The notes under the pieces are model-generated. The model had not been told where the DNA came from and searched no databases. It saw nothing but the letters and a program-made list of their open reading frames with translations. The translations under genes and the position numbers were made by a program. Positions 24,517-34,470 of a stretch of DNA of 64,000 bases are shown here, in pieces; within the stretch, counting starts at the first letter, position 1; every line of letters starts with the position of its first letter. The stretch is from Flavobacterium sp. AG291 (GTDB taxonomy: Bacteria > Bacteroidota > Bacteroidia > Flavobacteriales > Flavobacteriaceae), in contig NZ_QQAR01000011.1 in the NCBI RefSeq assembly GCF_003350375.1, positions 1 to 64,000 of the forward strand, read 5' to 3'.

Positions 24517-24966
24517 TTATGCTAATGCTTTTTTAACAGCATTCGAAATGGTTTTACCATCGGCACTACCGGCAAGCTCTTTAGAAGCTACACCCATTAC
24601 TTTACCCATGTCACCCATTCCGGAAAACCCATTATCAGCAATTATCTTTTTTACAACAGCTTCAACTTCTTCCTCACTAAGTTGGGCAGGAAGGAATTTC
24701 TCTATAACAGCAGCCTGCTCAAGTTCCGGATCTGCAAGATCCTGACGCCCTTGCTGGATATAAATATTAGCACTGTCTTTACGTTGTTTTACAAGTCTCT
24801 GAAGTAATTTTATCTCATCTTCAGAAGTCATTTCTCCATTAGCACCAGTTTCTGTCTGAGCAAGCAATAATGCCGACTTAACAGCTCTTAACGATTCAAG
24901 TGCAACTGTATCTTTAGCTTTCATGGCGGTTTTGATACCTTCCATGATATCGTTTTGTAAACTCAT
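24517..24966 (-). CDS. GatB/YqeY domain-containing protein
   Basis: A 149-residue YqeY protein, related to the tail domain of GatB, which contacts tRNA in amidotransferases. Seen: MEGIKTAMKAKDTVALESLRAVKSALL at the front in segments, the linker ELEQAAVIEKFLPAQLSEEE, and the glycine-rich end GFSGMGDMGKVMGVASKELAG. Stand-alone function is unproven. The frame opens at GTG 24975, but ATG 24966 with GAAAAC ahead is preferred. It follows the ftsZ terminator and has a TATCTTCG element at 24997-24990, so it is probably a separate unit. Confidence 0.88.
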   Translation of the reverse strand: MSLQNDIMEGIKTAMKAKDTVALESLRAVKSALLLAQTETGANGEMTSEDEIKLLQRLVKQRKDSANIYIQQGRQDLADPELEQAAVIEKFLPAQLSEEEVEAVVKKIIADNGFSGMGDMGKVMGVASKELAGSADGKTISNAVKKALA

Positions 24967-25005
24967 AGTTTTCACATTAAATATGGGTGCGAAGATAAAA
25001 AAATA

Positions 25006-25033
25006 ACCCGAAAATACTATTATATTTTCGGGT
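25006..25033 (-). terminator. Terminator of the dcw operon, after ftsZ
   Basis: A perfect stem ACCCGAAAATA/TATTTTCGGGT (25006-25016 with 25023-25033) is followed on the minus strand by a T-run. It ends the long leftward division-gene transcript. Confidence 0.88.
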
Positions 25034-25055
25034 CAAAGGTTCACATTTGGGTTAG

Positions 25056-27047
25056 TTAATCTACATTATCATGCAGGAACGAGTTGTTAGAACGCAACTG
25101 TAAGTCGTCGTTACTATCTGTTCCTAATGACAAGCGCGATTTGCTATTGTCAATGCGGGAATCGTTTAGATCGATCCCCATCCTTTTATATGCCGGTTCT
25201 TTTTCAAACTCATCTATTCTTGAAGAACTGTTATGGAACTTATAGTTAAACTCCTTCATTTTTCTTCTTCTTTCTTCAGCTCTTAAGCGAAGTGTCTCCT
25301 CAATAGTCATTTCTACCGGCGACAAGTCCTCAGAAGGCGTAAAATTAAGAGCAGCAGGCTTTTCTGTTGTTTTAACCGTAAGGTTAAGTTCCGGCGCAAC
25401 AGGCTCTTCAACTTTAGCTACAGGTTTAGAACCCAGTAATTCGTTTTCTTTTTCAAGATATTCTTCAAGTGAATATCTTACAATACCTGATTCGTTAAGT
25501 TCGGTAACAGGCACAACCTGTACAGGTTCATTAACTTTTATATCGCGGGTCTCTTCAAGATTGAAAAGCACTTTTTCTTCTCTTTTTATATTGTCGGTAG
25601 ACAGGTCAAAAGAAAATGTAAACTGATCTTCTTCTTTTTTTGAAACCACTACAAATTCCGGTTCAAAAACTTCAATTTCCCTTACATCCCTGATTTCCGT
25701 TACAACCGGCGAACCAATAATAGGCTCCGGCATAAAAGGCGTTGGTGCTACTACAGGCTCAGGCGAAACGATTTCAAAAAACACGTCAAGGTTATTGATA
25801 TATTCTGAAGAAGGAAGCTCAACTTCTGCAACTTCAGCTATCGGCTTTTTTTCATCAATTTCTAACTCCTCCTCAAGTGAAAATACAATCTTCTCCTCTA
25901 CTACAGGTTCAGGCTTGATTTCTGCTTTAGGCTGTTCTGCCGGAGCAGCAAAGTCAAATGCAGGAACCATAGGTTTGTTGGTAAGGTCATGAACAAGTTT
26001 CTGTCCCTCCTCTAGCGCATGTATTATTTTTTTAGGTTCAGTATTTACGATTTCATTTTGCTGCTCCACATTAAAACCGGTAGCAATAATTGTAACAGCA
26101 ACAGCATCGCCCAGAGACTCGTCTTCACCAACCCCCATGATAATGTTAGCATTGTAACCTGCCTCAGCCTGGATATGGTCATTGATCTCACCAATCTCAT
26201 CGATAGTAATCTCACTTGTACCAGAAACAATTAGCAATAATACATTTTTAGCACCAGTAATCTTATTGTCGTTCAATAACGGAGAGTCAAGCGCATCAAC
26301 GATGGCATCTTTAGCACGATTATCACCTGATGCAATGGCCGATCCCATAATAGCTGTACCACTATTAGAAAGTACCGTTTTAGCATCTTTAAGGTCAATA
26401 TTCTGAGTGTAGTGGTGCGTAATTACTTCTGCAATACCTCTTGAAGCAGTTGCCAAGACTTCATCGGCTTTAGAGAAACCGGCCTTGAAGCCAAGGTTAC
26501 CATATACTTCACGAAGCTTATTATTATTGATTACGATTAATGAGTCAACCTGCTTACGCAGCCTTTCAACACCCGATAATGCTTGTTCAGATCTTACTTT
26601 ACCTTCAAACTGAAAAGGTATAGTAACAATACCAACAGTAAGGATATCCCTTTCTTTGGCAAGCTGCGCAATTACAGGAGCGGCACCTGTACCGGTACCA
26701 CCACCCATACCGGCAGTGATGAAAATCATTTTCGTATTGGTATCGAGCATTTTCTCGATATCCTCTATACTTTCTAATGCAGACTGCTGCCCTACTTCAG
26801 GGTTTGCTCCAGCACCAAGTCCTTCTGTAAGGTCAACACCTAACTGAATCTTATTCGGCACAGGGCTGTTTTGCAATGCCTGCGAATCTGTATTACAAAC
26901 AACAAAATCAACACCTTTGATCCCCTGCTTAAACATGTGGTTTATCGCGTTGCTTCCGCCCCCGCCAACACCAATTACCTTGATTACGTTTGATTGATTT
27001 TTGGGTAAATCAAACGAAATGCTTCCAAATTCTGAGTTGCTCATCAT
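25056..27047 (-). CDS. ftsZ: Cell division protein FtsZ
   Basis: Tubulin-like GTPase that forms the Z-ring. The N-terminal core (about residues 18-335) has GVGGGGSNA, the tubulin signature GGGTGTG (115-121) and the T7-loop pattern NIDLKD with both catalytic aspartates. At 663 residues it is much longer than the usual 380: about 320 residues of acidic, Glu/Pro/Val-rich linker follow, ending in a basic stretch (RLRAEERRRKMKEF) and a short tail SFLHDNVD. Long linkers are known in Bacteroidota. It is the last gene of the dcw cluster, 13 bp after ftsA, and two ATGs in a row start it. Confidence 0.97.
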   Translation of the reverse strand: MMSNSEFGSISFDLPKNQSNVIKVIGVGGGGSNAINHMFKQGIKGVDFVVCNTDSQALQNSPVPNKIQLGVDLTEGLGAGANPEVGQQSALESIEDIEKMLDTNTKMIFITAGMGGGTGTGAAPVIAQLAKERDILTVGIVTIPFQFEGKVRSEQALSGVERLRKQVDSLIVINNNKLREVYGNLGFKAGFSKADEVLATASRGIAEVITHHYTQNIDLKDAKTVLSNSGTAIMGSAIASGDNRAKDAIVDALDSPLLNDNKITGAKNVLLLIVSGTSEITIDEIGEINDHIQAEAGYNANIIMGVGEDESLGDAVAVTIIATGFNVEQQNEIVNTEPKKIIHALEEGQKLVHDLTNKPMVPAFDFAAPAEQPKAEIKPEPVVEEKIVFSLEEELEIDEKKPIAEVAEVELPSSEYINNLDVFFEIVSPEPVVAPTPFMPEPIIGSPVVTEIRDVREIEVFEPEFVVVSKKEEDQFTFSFDLSTDNIKREEKVLFNLEETRDIKVNEPVQVVPVTELNESGIVRYSLEEYLEKENELLGSKPVAKVEEPVAPELNLTVKTTEKPAALNFTPSEDLSPVEMTIEETLRLRAEERRRKMKEFNYKFHNSSSRIDEFEKEPAYKRMGIDLNDSRIDNSKSRLSLGTDSNDDLQLRSNNSFLHDNVD

Positions 27048-27060
27048 ATCAATCGGGTTT

Positions 27061-28470
27061 TTATTCTGCGTTATCTAAAAAATCTTTAATCTTATCAATA
27101 TACTTGTCAAAAAATGACCTCTTTACCTTTTTCTCCGTAGACTCATCTACTCTTGCTGCCGGCTGTTGGGCAGCCACTGTCTCCAACTCTCTTTCCTCAT
27201 ACAGCTCCTGTGTCGGATCAGGAGTCACCACAGTATTTATTACCGGTTGCGGTCTGTAAACAGGTTCCACCGGCTTTTGCAACTCCACTAAAGGTGTTGC
27301 ACTTTGTGTATGATTACGAAGACTATTCATTACCAGTCCTACGGCTGTTGCATATAACGGACTTGATATTTCTTCATCAGAATTGCCCGCCAGGTGTTCG
27401 TTAGGATAACCAATCCTTGTATCCATACCTGTAATATACTCAACAAGTTGTTTTATATGTTTCAGGTTGGCACCGCCTCCGGTAAGCACAATACCTGCAA
27501 TAAGTTTCTTGCGAGGGTCTTCATGCCCATAAGCTTTGATCTCAGCAAACACCTGCTCTATAATCTCAACCACTCGGGCGTGTATAATCTTAGAAAGGTT
27601 CTTTAATGAAATCTCTTTAGGTTCGCGACCACGTAATCCCGGTATAGAAACAATTTCATTGTCTTTATTCTCACCCGGCCATGCAGAACCAAATTTTACT
27701 TTAAGCAGCTCCGCCTGTTTTTCTATAATAGAACATCCTTCTTTGATGTCATCTGTAATTACATTTCCTCCAAAAGGTATCACCGCTGTATGACGAATAA
27801 TGCCATCTTTAAAAATAGCAAGATCAGTTGTACCACCACCTATGTCGATTAGTGCTACACCCGCCTCTTTTTCTTCCTGGCTAAGCACTGCATCTGCCGA
27901 AGCCAAGGGCTCAAGTGTAAGACCCGAAAGATCTAAACCTGAACTTTTAATGCAACGCCCAACATTCCTTATGGAAGATGCCTGCCCTACAACTACATGG
28001 AAACTGCTTTCCAGTCTTCCGCCATACATTCCGATAGGCTCTTTTATTTCATTCTGTCCGTCAATCTTAAATTCCTGAGGCAATACGTGGATGATTTCCT
28101 CACCCGGAAGCATCGCCAGTTTGTGCACCTGATTGATCAGTAAATCAATATCGGCATCGCCAATTACCTCTTCAGGATTATTTCTGCTGATATAATCGCT
28201 ATGCTGTATACTGCGAATGTGCTGGCCGGCAATACCCACCACCACATCATTTATTTTATAACCGCTATCTGCCTCCGCATCCTGCACAGCTTCCTGTATC
28301 GACTGGATGGTTTGCGTAATGTTATTAACAACACCTCTGGCCACACCAAGGCTTTTGGATTTTCCAACACCAAGGATCTCCAGTTTCCCATACTCATTTT
28401 TCCTTCCTATCATCGCAACAATCTTTGTTGTCCCGATATCTAAACCTACTGCAATGCTGTCTTTTTCCAT
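27061..28470 (-). CDS. ftsA: Cell division protein FtsA
   Basis: Actin-like protein that tethers FtsZ to the membrane. From ATG 28470 it is 469 residues: GLDIGTTKIVAMIGR is the phosphate-1 loop, VALIDIGGGTTDLAIF the second phosphate loop and IVLTGGGANLKHI the adenosine motif; a basic amphipathic end (RSFFDKYIDKIKDFL) is the membrane-binding helix. A proline/glutamate-rich linker of about 60 residues precedes it. The frame is open to 28494, but that lies within ftsQ, and MEKDSIAVGLDIG is the normal start. Confidence 0.96.
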   Translation of the reverse strand: MEKDSIAVGLDIGTTKIVAMIGRKNEYGKLEILGVGKSKSLGVARGVVNNITQTIQSIQEAVQDAEADSGYKINDVVVGIAGQHIRSIQHSDYISRNNPEEVIGDADIDLLINQVHKLAMLPGEEIIHVLPQEFKIDGQNEIKEPIGMYGGRLESSFHVVVGQASSIRNVGRCIKSSGLDLSGLTLEPLASADAVLSQEEKEAGVALIDIGGGTTDLAIFKDGIIRHTAVIPFGGNVITDDIKEGCSIIEKQAELLKVKFGSAWPGENKDNEIVSIPGLRGREPKEISLKNLSKIIHARVVEIIEQVFAEIKAYGHEDPRKKLIAGIVLTGGGANLKHIKQLVEYITGMDTRIGYPNEHLAGNSDEEISSPLYATAVGLVMNSLRNHTQSATPLVELQKPVEPVYRPQPVINTVVTPDPTQELYEERELETVAAQQPAARVDESTEKKVKRSFFDKYIDKIKDFLDNAE

Positions 28471-28474
28471 AACC

Positions 28475-29197
28475 CTATTTTTTGGTGCACACAACCTGTT
28501 GTGTAAATTTCAGATTTATTGTTTTGTACTGTTCAATCAATGTATCTTTAATCGCATCCTGGAGGAATGCCTTATAATTATTAAACTTCTTTTCAATATT
28601 AATGGGCCTGCCAAATTGTATCTCGTAGCTGTAATTCCTGCTCTTCATTTTCAAACCTCCCGTTGAAGCTACTTCAAGGCCAATGATGTTTTTTTTCAGG
28701 AAGCTGTCATCGTTGATATAATTCAGTAACTTATTCAATCTCCCCTTATCTATACTATCTATCACTCCGGTGACAAGAGGCACCCTTGCTGTGTACGTGT
28801 CCGACAAAGGCATTTTATCTCCACGATAATCGATATAGTATGAGTTTTCCCCCGAAAAAATTCTGGCTACAGGCTTTCGCTGCGAAATTATCGCCTTCAA
28901 TTTGCCGTCGACCGTAGCGTAAACCTCTGCCTTATCAATCATTGGATTTTTGTCCAGAGATTTTTCCACGCTATTCAAATCTAATTTATCTTTTCTAATG
29001 CTTTTTATACTGCCGAAATTTTGTATCAACAAGTTATTAACTTTCTCGTGCGTTATAAAGTCCTCAGCCTCTTTAAATTCTATATCCGCCTCTTTCAGCA
29101 TCCTGTTTTCATTACGTTTTGACGAGAAAGAATACAGGAAAATCACAGCACCCAAAATGAGCACTAATCTGACGTCATTCCAATTAATTTTTTTCAT
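28475..29197 (-). CDS. ftsQ: Cell division protein FtsQ/DivIB-like
   Basis: A 240-residue single-pass protein: short cytoplasmic tail, helix (LVLILGAVIFLYSF, about 11-25), then a POTRA-like domain (ADIEFKEAEDFITHEKVNNLL) and a beta domain (PVARIFSGENSYYIDYRGDKM). It is the divisome protein linking early and late proteins. It is weakly conserved at sequence level, but the position between murC and ftsA, overlapping murC by 14 bp, is decisive. Confidence 0.9.
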   Translation of the reverse strand: MKKINWNDVRLVLILGAVIFLYSFSSKRNENRMLKEADIEFKEAEDFITHEKVNNLLIQNFGSIKSIRKDKLDLNSVEKSLDKNPMIDKAEVYATVDGKLKAIISQRKPVARIFSGENSYYIDYRGDKMPLSDTYTARVPLVTGVIDSIDKGRLNKLLNYINDDSFLKKNIIGLEVASTGGLKMKSRNYSYEIQFGRPINIEKKFNNYKAFLQDAIKDTLIEQYKTINLKFTQQVVCTKK

Positions 29198-30533
29198 CTA
29201 AAACCTTTTTAATTTCAGGTACCATTTCACCAATATCACCCGCCCCTATGGTCACAATTACATCTGCATCCGACATTTTTAACAACGGAATTAAATCCTG
29301 TTTTGTAACCAGCTTTTTGTTTGGGTTTTCAATTTTTTCAAGGAGCCATTTCGAAGTAATTCCTTCAATTGGCAGTTCGCGCGCCGGATAAATATCCAGC
29401 AAAACTATGTTCTCAAAGGCAGACAGGCTTTTAGCAAACCCATCAGCAAAATCCCTCGTGCGGCTAAATAAGTGTGGCTGGAATATCGCAAGCACTTTTT
29501 TATCAGGATACAATTCAGAAACCGCCTGATAAACCGCATTTATCTCCGTTGGATGGTGCGCATAATCGTCTATATATACCAAATCCTGTTTTTTTATCTG
29601 ATAAGAGAATCTTCTCCTAACACCTTTGAAAGATGCTAATCCTCTCATAATATCTTCAGAAGACACTCCGTATGTTTTAGCCATTGCAAATGCCAACAAA
29701 GCATTTGTAAGGTTATGATGCCCCGGAAGGCCAAACTTTATATCTTTAACCGTCTCATAAGGTGTTTTAACATCAAAAACATACCAGCCATCTTCAATAC
29801 GGATATTGACTGCCGCAAACTCACCTTCATTTACGCCGACAGTAACTGCTTCAAGAGGTAAACCGTTAGTAACAAATAAATGTTTTTTATCTTCAACCTT
29901 ATCAGCGAACTCCCTGAATGAAGCCTCTATAGAAGCTGCATCACCATAAATATCCAAATGGTCAGCATCCATAGATGTGATGCAGGCAATATTTGGATGC
30001 AGGTGCAAAAACGACCTGTCAAATTCATCCGCTTCAACCACCGTAATCGTCTTACCACTGCCTATCAGGTTCGAATTATAATTCTCAACAATCCCCCCTA
30101 AAAACGCGGTAACATCCAATCCGGCCTCATATAAAACATGCCCAAGGATACTTGACGTTGTAGTTTTACCATGTGTCCCGGCAACTGCAAAGCAATAGGT
30201 ATCTTTGGTAATGATACCCAAAACTTCTGCTCGCTTTTTAACCACAAAACCGTTGTTCAGGAAATAATTCCATTGCAAATGGTTTTTAGGCACCGCAGGG
30301 GTAACAACTACCAATGTGTTTTCCTTATTCAGGAATGGCAGCCCAATCAGCTCAACTTTATCTTCAAAATGGATGGCAATACCTTCAGCCTTAAGTTCAT
30401 CAGTAAGATGCGTTGGTGTTTTATCATATCCTGCTACATTTTTGCCTATAAATTTAAAATAGCGGGCCAGGGCACTCATTCCGATGCCACCGATTCCAAC
30501 AAAATAGACATTATGTATTTGATTCAGATCCAT
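29184..30533 (-). CDS. murC: UDP-N-acetylmuramate--L-alanine ligase
   Basis: Adds L-Ala to UDP-MurNAc, the first amino-acid step of the peptidoglycan stem peptide. The 449-residue protein has the Rossmann start VYFVGIGGIGMSALA, the ATP loop GTHGKTTT (119-126) and the Mur ligase signature DDYAHHPTEI. A 31-bp spacer with a degenerate 8-bp repeat separates it from murG upstream. Confidence 0.97.
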   Translation of the reverse strand: MDLNQIHNVYFVGIGGIGMSALARYFKFIGKNVAGYDKTPTHLTDELKAEGIAIHFEDKVELIGLPFLNKENTLVVVTPAVPKNHLQWNYFLNNGFVVKKRAEVLGIITKDTYCFAVAGTHGKTTTSSILGHVLYEAGLDVTAFLGGIVENYNSNLIGSGKTITVVEADEFDRSFLHLHPNIACITSMDADHLDIYGDAASIEASFREFADKVEDKKHLFVTNGLPLEAVTVGVNEGEFAAVNIRIEDGWYVFDVKTPYETVKDIKFGLPGHHNLTNALLAFAMAKTYGVSSEDIMRGLASFKGVRRRFSYQIKKQDLVYIDDYAHHPTEINAVYQAVSELYPDKKVLAIFQPHLFSRTRDFADGFAKSLSAFENIVLLDIYPARELPIEGITSKWLLEKIENPNKKLVTKQDLIPLLKMSDADVIVTIGAGDIGEMVPEIKKVLDEKN

Positions 30534-30539
30534 TCTTTT

Positions 30540-30571
30540 ACTTTGAAACTTTGTTATTTTGAAACTATTTA
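30540..30571 (+). repeat. Degenerate 8-bp repeat between murG and murC
   Basis: ACTTTGAA, ACTTTGTT, ATTTTGAA, ACTATTTA read as four consecutive 8-bp units. They resemble the ACTTTGCG units in the murG-ftsW gap, in opposite orientation. Confidence 0.5.
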
Positions 30572-31656
30572 ATCAGTTTCACTATCTCTTTAACTATATC
30601 CTTTGTTGCATTGGCTTTTGCAAGCTTCTTTATATTTTCCCCCAGCTTTTGTTGTCTCTCTTCATTAGCGATCAAATCAGAGAATACCGGCTGAAACTGA
30701 GTATCGAGCTGTGTTTCTTTTAGCAGCAAAGCCCCTTCCTTATCCACTATAGCCTGCGCATTTTTAGTTTGATGATCTTCTGCTACATTAGGCGACGGTA
30801 TAAAAATAACCGGCTTACCCACAAGGCAAAGTTCAGAAACCGATGATGCACCAGAACGTGATATAACAACGTCTGCTGCCGCGTATACAAGATCCATCCT
30901 ATCTATAAACGAAAGCACCTGCACATTTTCATTCTCATTGTAGTGCTTGTATTCTTCAAAATAGAATTTACCACACTGCCATATTACCTGTACATTTTGG
31001 GCTGCCAACCATGTAAGTTCTTTAGCAATAAGCTGGTTGATTCTTCGTGAACCAAGACTACCACCCAAAACAAGTAGCGTTTTCTTCTCAGGATTTAGGT
31101 TAAAGTATTTTACGGCTTCTTCCCTGTTCTTTTCAACATTCAGTATATCACTACGTACCGGATTTCCGGTAAAAACAATTTTTTCAGCAGGAAAAAACCT
31201 TTCCAGATTATCATAAGCAACACATATTGTTTTTGCTTTTTTAGACAACCATTTGTTGGTTATCCCCGGAAATGAATTCTGTTCCTGTATAACTGTTGGC
31301 ACTCCCATCCCGGCAGCAGCCCTTAACAACGGTCCGCTGGCAAAACCACCCGTACCTATTACCACATCCGGCTTAAAACCTTTAATGATTGTACGTGATT
31401 TCATAAGGCTGCTCATCAGCTTAAACGGAAACATCGCATTATCTACAGTCAACTTGCGCTGAATTCCTGCAATCCATAAACCAACTATATTATACCCTGC
31501 CTGTGGTACCTTTTGCATCTCCATCTTATCCTTAGCCCCAACAAAAAGTATCTCGCAATCCGGATATTGCTCTTTCAATTCATTAGCAATAGCAATGGCC
31601 GGGTAAATATGCCCGCCAGTACCACCACCGCTTAATATGAATTTTTTCTTTTCCAT
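30565..31656 (-). CDS. murG: UDP-GlcNAc:lipid I N-acetylglucosaminyltransferase MurG
   Basis: Membrane-associated GT-B enzyme that converts lipid I to lipid II. The 363-residue protein has the loop [19 protein letters not shown] near the N-terminus, [21 protein letters not shown] and the C-terminal donor site [17 protein letters not shown]. Usual length. It lies between ftsW and murC. Confidence 0.97.
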   Translation of the reverse strand: MEKKKFILSGGGTGGHIYPAIAIANELKEQYPDCEILFVGAKDKMEMQKVPQAGYNIVGLWIAGIQRKLTVDNAMFPFKLMSSLMKSRTIIKGFKPDVVIGTGGFASGPLLRAAAGMGVPTVIQEQNSFPGITNKWLSKKAKTICVAYDNLERFFPAEKIVFTGNPVRSDILNVEKNREEAVKYFNLNPEKKTLLVLGGSLGSRRINQLIAKELTWLAAQNVQVIWQCGKFYFEEYKHYNENENVQVLSFIDRMDLVYAAADVVISRSGASSVSELCLVGKPVIFIPSPNVAEDHQTKNAQAIVDKEGALLLKETQLDTQFQPVFSDLIANEERQQKLGENIKKLAKANATKDIVKEIVKLIK

Positions 31657-31663
31657 TTATAGT

Positions 31664-31703
31664 CTCAAAGTTGCTAAGTTGCAAAGCCGCAAAGCCGCAA
31701 AGT
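31664..31703 (-). repeat. Short tandem 8-bp repeats between ftsW and murG
   Basis: Five consecutive units with plus-strand consensus yGCAAAGy (CTCAAAGT, TGCTAAGT, TGCAAAGC, CGCAAAGC, CGCAAAGT). On the transcribed strand they read ACTTTGCG-like. Similar heptamer/octamer strings are frequent in flavobacterial spacers, as I recall. Confidence 0.7.
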
Positions 31704-31740
31704 AGCTCCTGTCTATCATCTAACTTCTATTATCTCAAAT

Positions 31741-33075
31741 CTATTTCCCAAACACAGCACTCATTGGGTTCCTGCTCTTATCATCAATCGAAAACGCGGC
31801 AGGCTGCGAAGGCTGGCTATTCCCTTCGGCATCTGCCAAAGCTTTCGCTTCTTCCTCCTGTTGCTCCCTTATTATATGCTCGTCTATCATTCTTTGAAGT
31901 GCGGCTTCACGCTCTTCTTTCTCCGCAGCTTCCTGAGCAATCTCTTCTTCTTTTTTGGTAACGCTAATAATTATACCTATAGAGATACATGTCATCCAGA
32001 TTGAAGAACCACCACTACTAATTAGCGGCAGGGTTTGCCCTGTTACCGGAAGTAATTCTACTGCCACTCCCATATTGATCAGTGCCTGGAAAATTATTGG
32101 GAAGCCAAGCCCTACAATGAGCAGTTTTCCAAACAACGATTTTGCTTTATGTGCCGTAACCAAAAACCTGAAGAACAGCATTAGGTATAAAAACAATACT
32201 GCAAGTCCGCCCGCTATACCATATTCTTCAACAATAATAGCAAAGATGAAATCGGAAGACGACTGCGGCAGAAAGTTTTTCTGAACACTCTTACCCGGAC
32301 CAAGACCATAAATTTGTCCCGATGCAATAGCAATCTTTGCTTTCTCGATCTGATAATCATCCTCATTAGGCTCATTAGATGTAAAACGCTCTAAACGATT
32401 CATCCATGTATCTACCCTGTTTGGCATTGCCTTAGGAAATGCTTTTGCGAAGGCCACAAACAGCAATAGCATCACAATACCGGCGGCTATAATTGTCCCA
32501 AGATACCTGAGCGGATACCTTCCCACAAACACGAGCATGGACACCATCGAGAAAATAAGTGCTGCTGTTGAAAAGTTAGCCGGAAGAATCAGAGCCAGTA
32601 TACCAAATACCGGCAACCATAATTCAAAAAATGAAGCCTTAAAGTTTATTTCCTTACCCTCCATTTTGGCGAGGTAACGTGCTACATAAATCATCAGTAT
32701 GATAAAAGCCAGTGCCGATGTCTGGAACGTAACCCCTATAAAAGGAACCTTTATCCAACGGCTGGCATTAGCGCCATCAATAACAGTACCCTGAAAGAAC
32801 GTATATACCAACAGCAAAGCTACTATGGGCAATGCTATCTGCGAAATGCCTTTGTAATAATGGTAAGGCACTTTATGAACAAAATAGATCAGTCCGAAAC
32901 CAATAAAAATATGTACCAAATGCTTAACCAGGTAACCAATGGTAGACCCTTTACCGATAACATATACAAGGTTTGTACTTGCACTGAAAACCGGCATGAA
33001 TGAAATTAAGGCAAGCAGCATCACGAATGACCAAATGCCTTTATCTCCTTTCAGGTTAGTAATTAGTTCTTTCAT
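31741..33075 (-). CDS. ftsW: Lipid II polymerase FtsW
   Basis: SEDS-family glycosyltransferase that polymerises septal peptidoglycan. The 444-residue protein has about ten membrane helices, the periplasmic loop motif FLPQSSSDFIFAIIVEEYG and the final helix pattern TGQTLPLISSGGSSIW, both diagnostic. A charged C-terminal tail of about 70 residues (EEIAQEAAEKEEREA and after) extends beyond the usual end and may be coiled coil. It sits between murD and murG. Confidence 0.96.
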   Translation of the reverse strand: MKELITNLKGDKGIWSFVMLLALISFMPVFSASTNLVYVIGKGSTIGYLVKHLVHIFIGFGLIYFVHKVPYHYYKGISQIALPIVALLLVYTFFQGTVIDGANASRWIKVPFIGVTFQTSALAFIILMIYVARYLAKMEGKEINFKASFFELWLPVFGILALILPANFSTAALIFSMVSMLVFVGRYPLRYLGTIIAAGIVMLLLFVAFAKAFPKAMPNRVDTWMNRLERFTSNEPNEDDYQIEKAKIAIASGQIYGLGPGKSVQKNFLPQSSSDFIFAIIVEEYGIAGGLAVLFLYLMLFFRFLVTAHKAKSLFGKLLIVGLGFPIIFQALINMGVAVELLPVTGQTLPLISSGGSSIWMTCISIGIIISVTKKEEEIAQEAAEKEEREAALQRMIDEHIIREQQEEEAKALADAEGNSQPSQPAAFSIDDKSRNPMSAVFGK

Positions 33076-33135
33076 TGTTTCATCTTTATTCCGATGCCCG
33101 CAGTCCGATGATGGAAGCCTACATCAGTTAATCAA

Positions 33136-34467
33136 TTATAAATTCTGTACCGCGTTTTTAAATTGTTTACCGCGTTCTTCGTAATTTTCAAATAAATCAA
33201 AGCTTGCACAAGCCGGAGATAATAATACAGTATCACCTTTTTCAGCAAGTTTCTGAGCCACTTTTACCGCTTCCTGCATGCTGGTAGTTTCTACCATCAC
33301 ATCAACAACATTCTCAAAAGCATCTATAATCTTTCTGTTATCAACACCAAGACATACTATTGCTTTTACCTTTTCTCTTACCAACGGCATCAGTTCACTA
33401 TAATCATTACCTTTATCAACACCTCCTACAATCCAGACTGTTGGTGTTTTCATGCTGTCCAAAGCATAAAATGTTGAGTTGATATTAGTCGCCTTGCTGT
33501 CATTGATGTATTGCACATTCTGAATTTTAAGCACCGGCTCAAGACGGTGTTCAACTCCCTGAAAATTAGAAAGACTCTCTCTTATCGTTTCTTTTCTTAT
33601 GCGCATAAGCTGTGCAACTGCAGTTGCTGCCATGGCATTCTTTACATTGTGCTTTCCTTCTAATGACAGATCGTTTATTGACATGGTAAATTCGTCTTTA
33701 TTAATGTTACTGATAATAGTGTCGTCTTTTAAATAAACCCCGTTTTCTACTTCCTTCGTAAGCGAGAACGGAATCTTCTGTGCTTTAATCGTATTGTTCT
33801 CCATCCATTCTGAAATCGCTGCATCGTCTGCATCATATATCAGAAAATCATTCTCCGTCTGATTCATCGTTATCCTGAATTTGGCAGCTATATACAATTC
33901 ATACTTGTATTCGTAGCGATCAAGATGATCAGGACTTATATTAGTTATCACTGCTATGTGTGGCCTGTAATTCTCTACCCCATCCAGCTGAAAGCTGCTC
34001 AACTCCAACACATATCCTTCATGCTTGTTTTCGGCAACCTGCCAGGCAAAGCTTTTCCCTATATTTCCCGCCAAACCCACATTAAGTCCTCCCTGTTTTA
34101 GGAGGTGATGCGTTAGCATCGTAGTTGTGGTCTTACCGTTGCTCCCTGTTATACCTATAGTATCAACTTCAAGAAACTGGTTAGCAAATTCAATTTCTGA
34201 TATTACTGGGATTCCTTTTCTCTTAATCGCCTTTACTATGGGCGACTTATCAGGAATACCCGGACTTTTCATTACCACATCAGCATTCAGGATCAGCTCC
34301 TCTGTATGCTTCTCTTCTTCCCAGTCGAGTTTATTAAGTGCAAGAACTTCTTTGTAATTGTTTTTTATTTTTCCGAAATCAGAGATAAAAACATCATATC
34401 CCTTTTTCTTTCCCAGAATAGCAGTTCCTACACCGCTTTCTCCTCCTCCAAGTACAACTAGTCTCAT
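33136..34467 (-). CDS. murD: UDP-N-acetylmuramoylalanine--D-glutamate ligase
   Basis: Adds D-Glu to UDP-MurNAc-Ala. The 443-residue protein has MRLVVLGGGESGVG at the front, ATP loop GSNGKTTT (108-115), the HLDRYEYKYELYIAAKFRI region, NDSKATN and the C-terminal LLSPACASFDLFENYEERG characteristic of MurD. The mraY stop lies 3 bp upstream, so translation is probably coupled. Confidence 0.97.
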   Translation of the reverse strand: MRLVVLGGGESGVGTAILGKKKGYDVFISDFGKIKNNYKEVLALNKLDWEEEKHTEELILNADVVMKSPGIPDKSPIVKAIKRKGIPVISEIEFANQFLEVDTIGITGSNGKTTTTMLTHHLLKQGGLNVGLAGNIGKSFAWQVAENKHEGYVLELSSFQLDGVENYRPHIAVITNISPDHLDRYEYKYELYIAAKFRITMNQTENDFLIYDADDAAISEWMENNTIKAQKIPFSLTKEVENGVYLKDDTIISNINKDEFTMSINDLSLEGKHNVKNAMAATAVAQLMRIRKETIRESLSNFQGVEHRLEPVLKIQNVQYINDSKATNINSTFYALDSMKTPTVWIVGGVDKGNDYSELMPLVREKVKAIVCLGVDNRKIIDAFENVVDVMVETTSMQEAVKVAQKLAEKGDTVLLSPACASFDLFENYEERGKQFKNAVQNL

Positions 34468-34470
34468 AGA

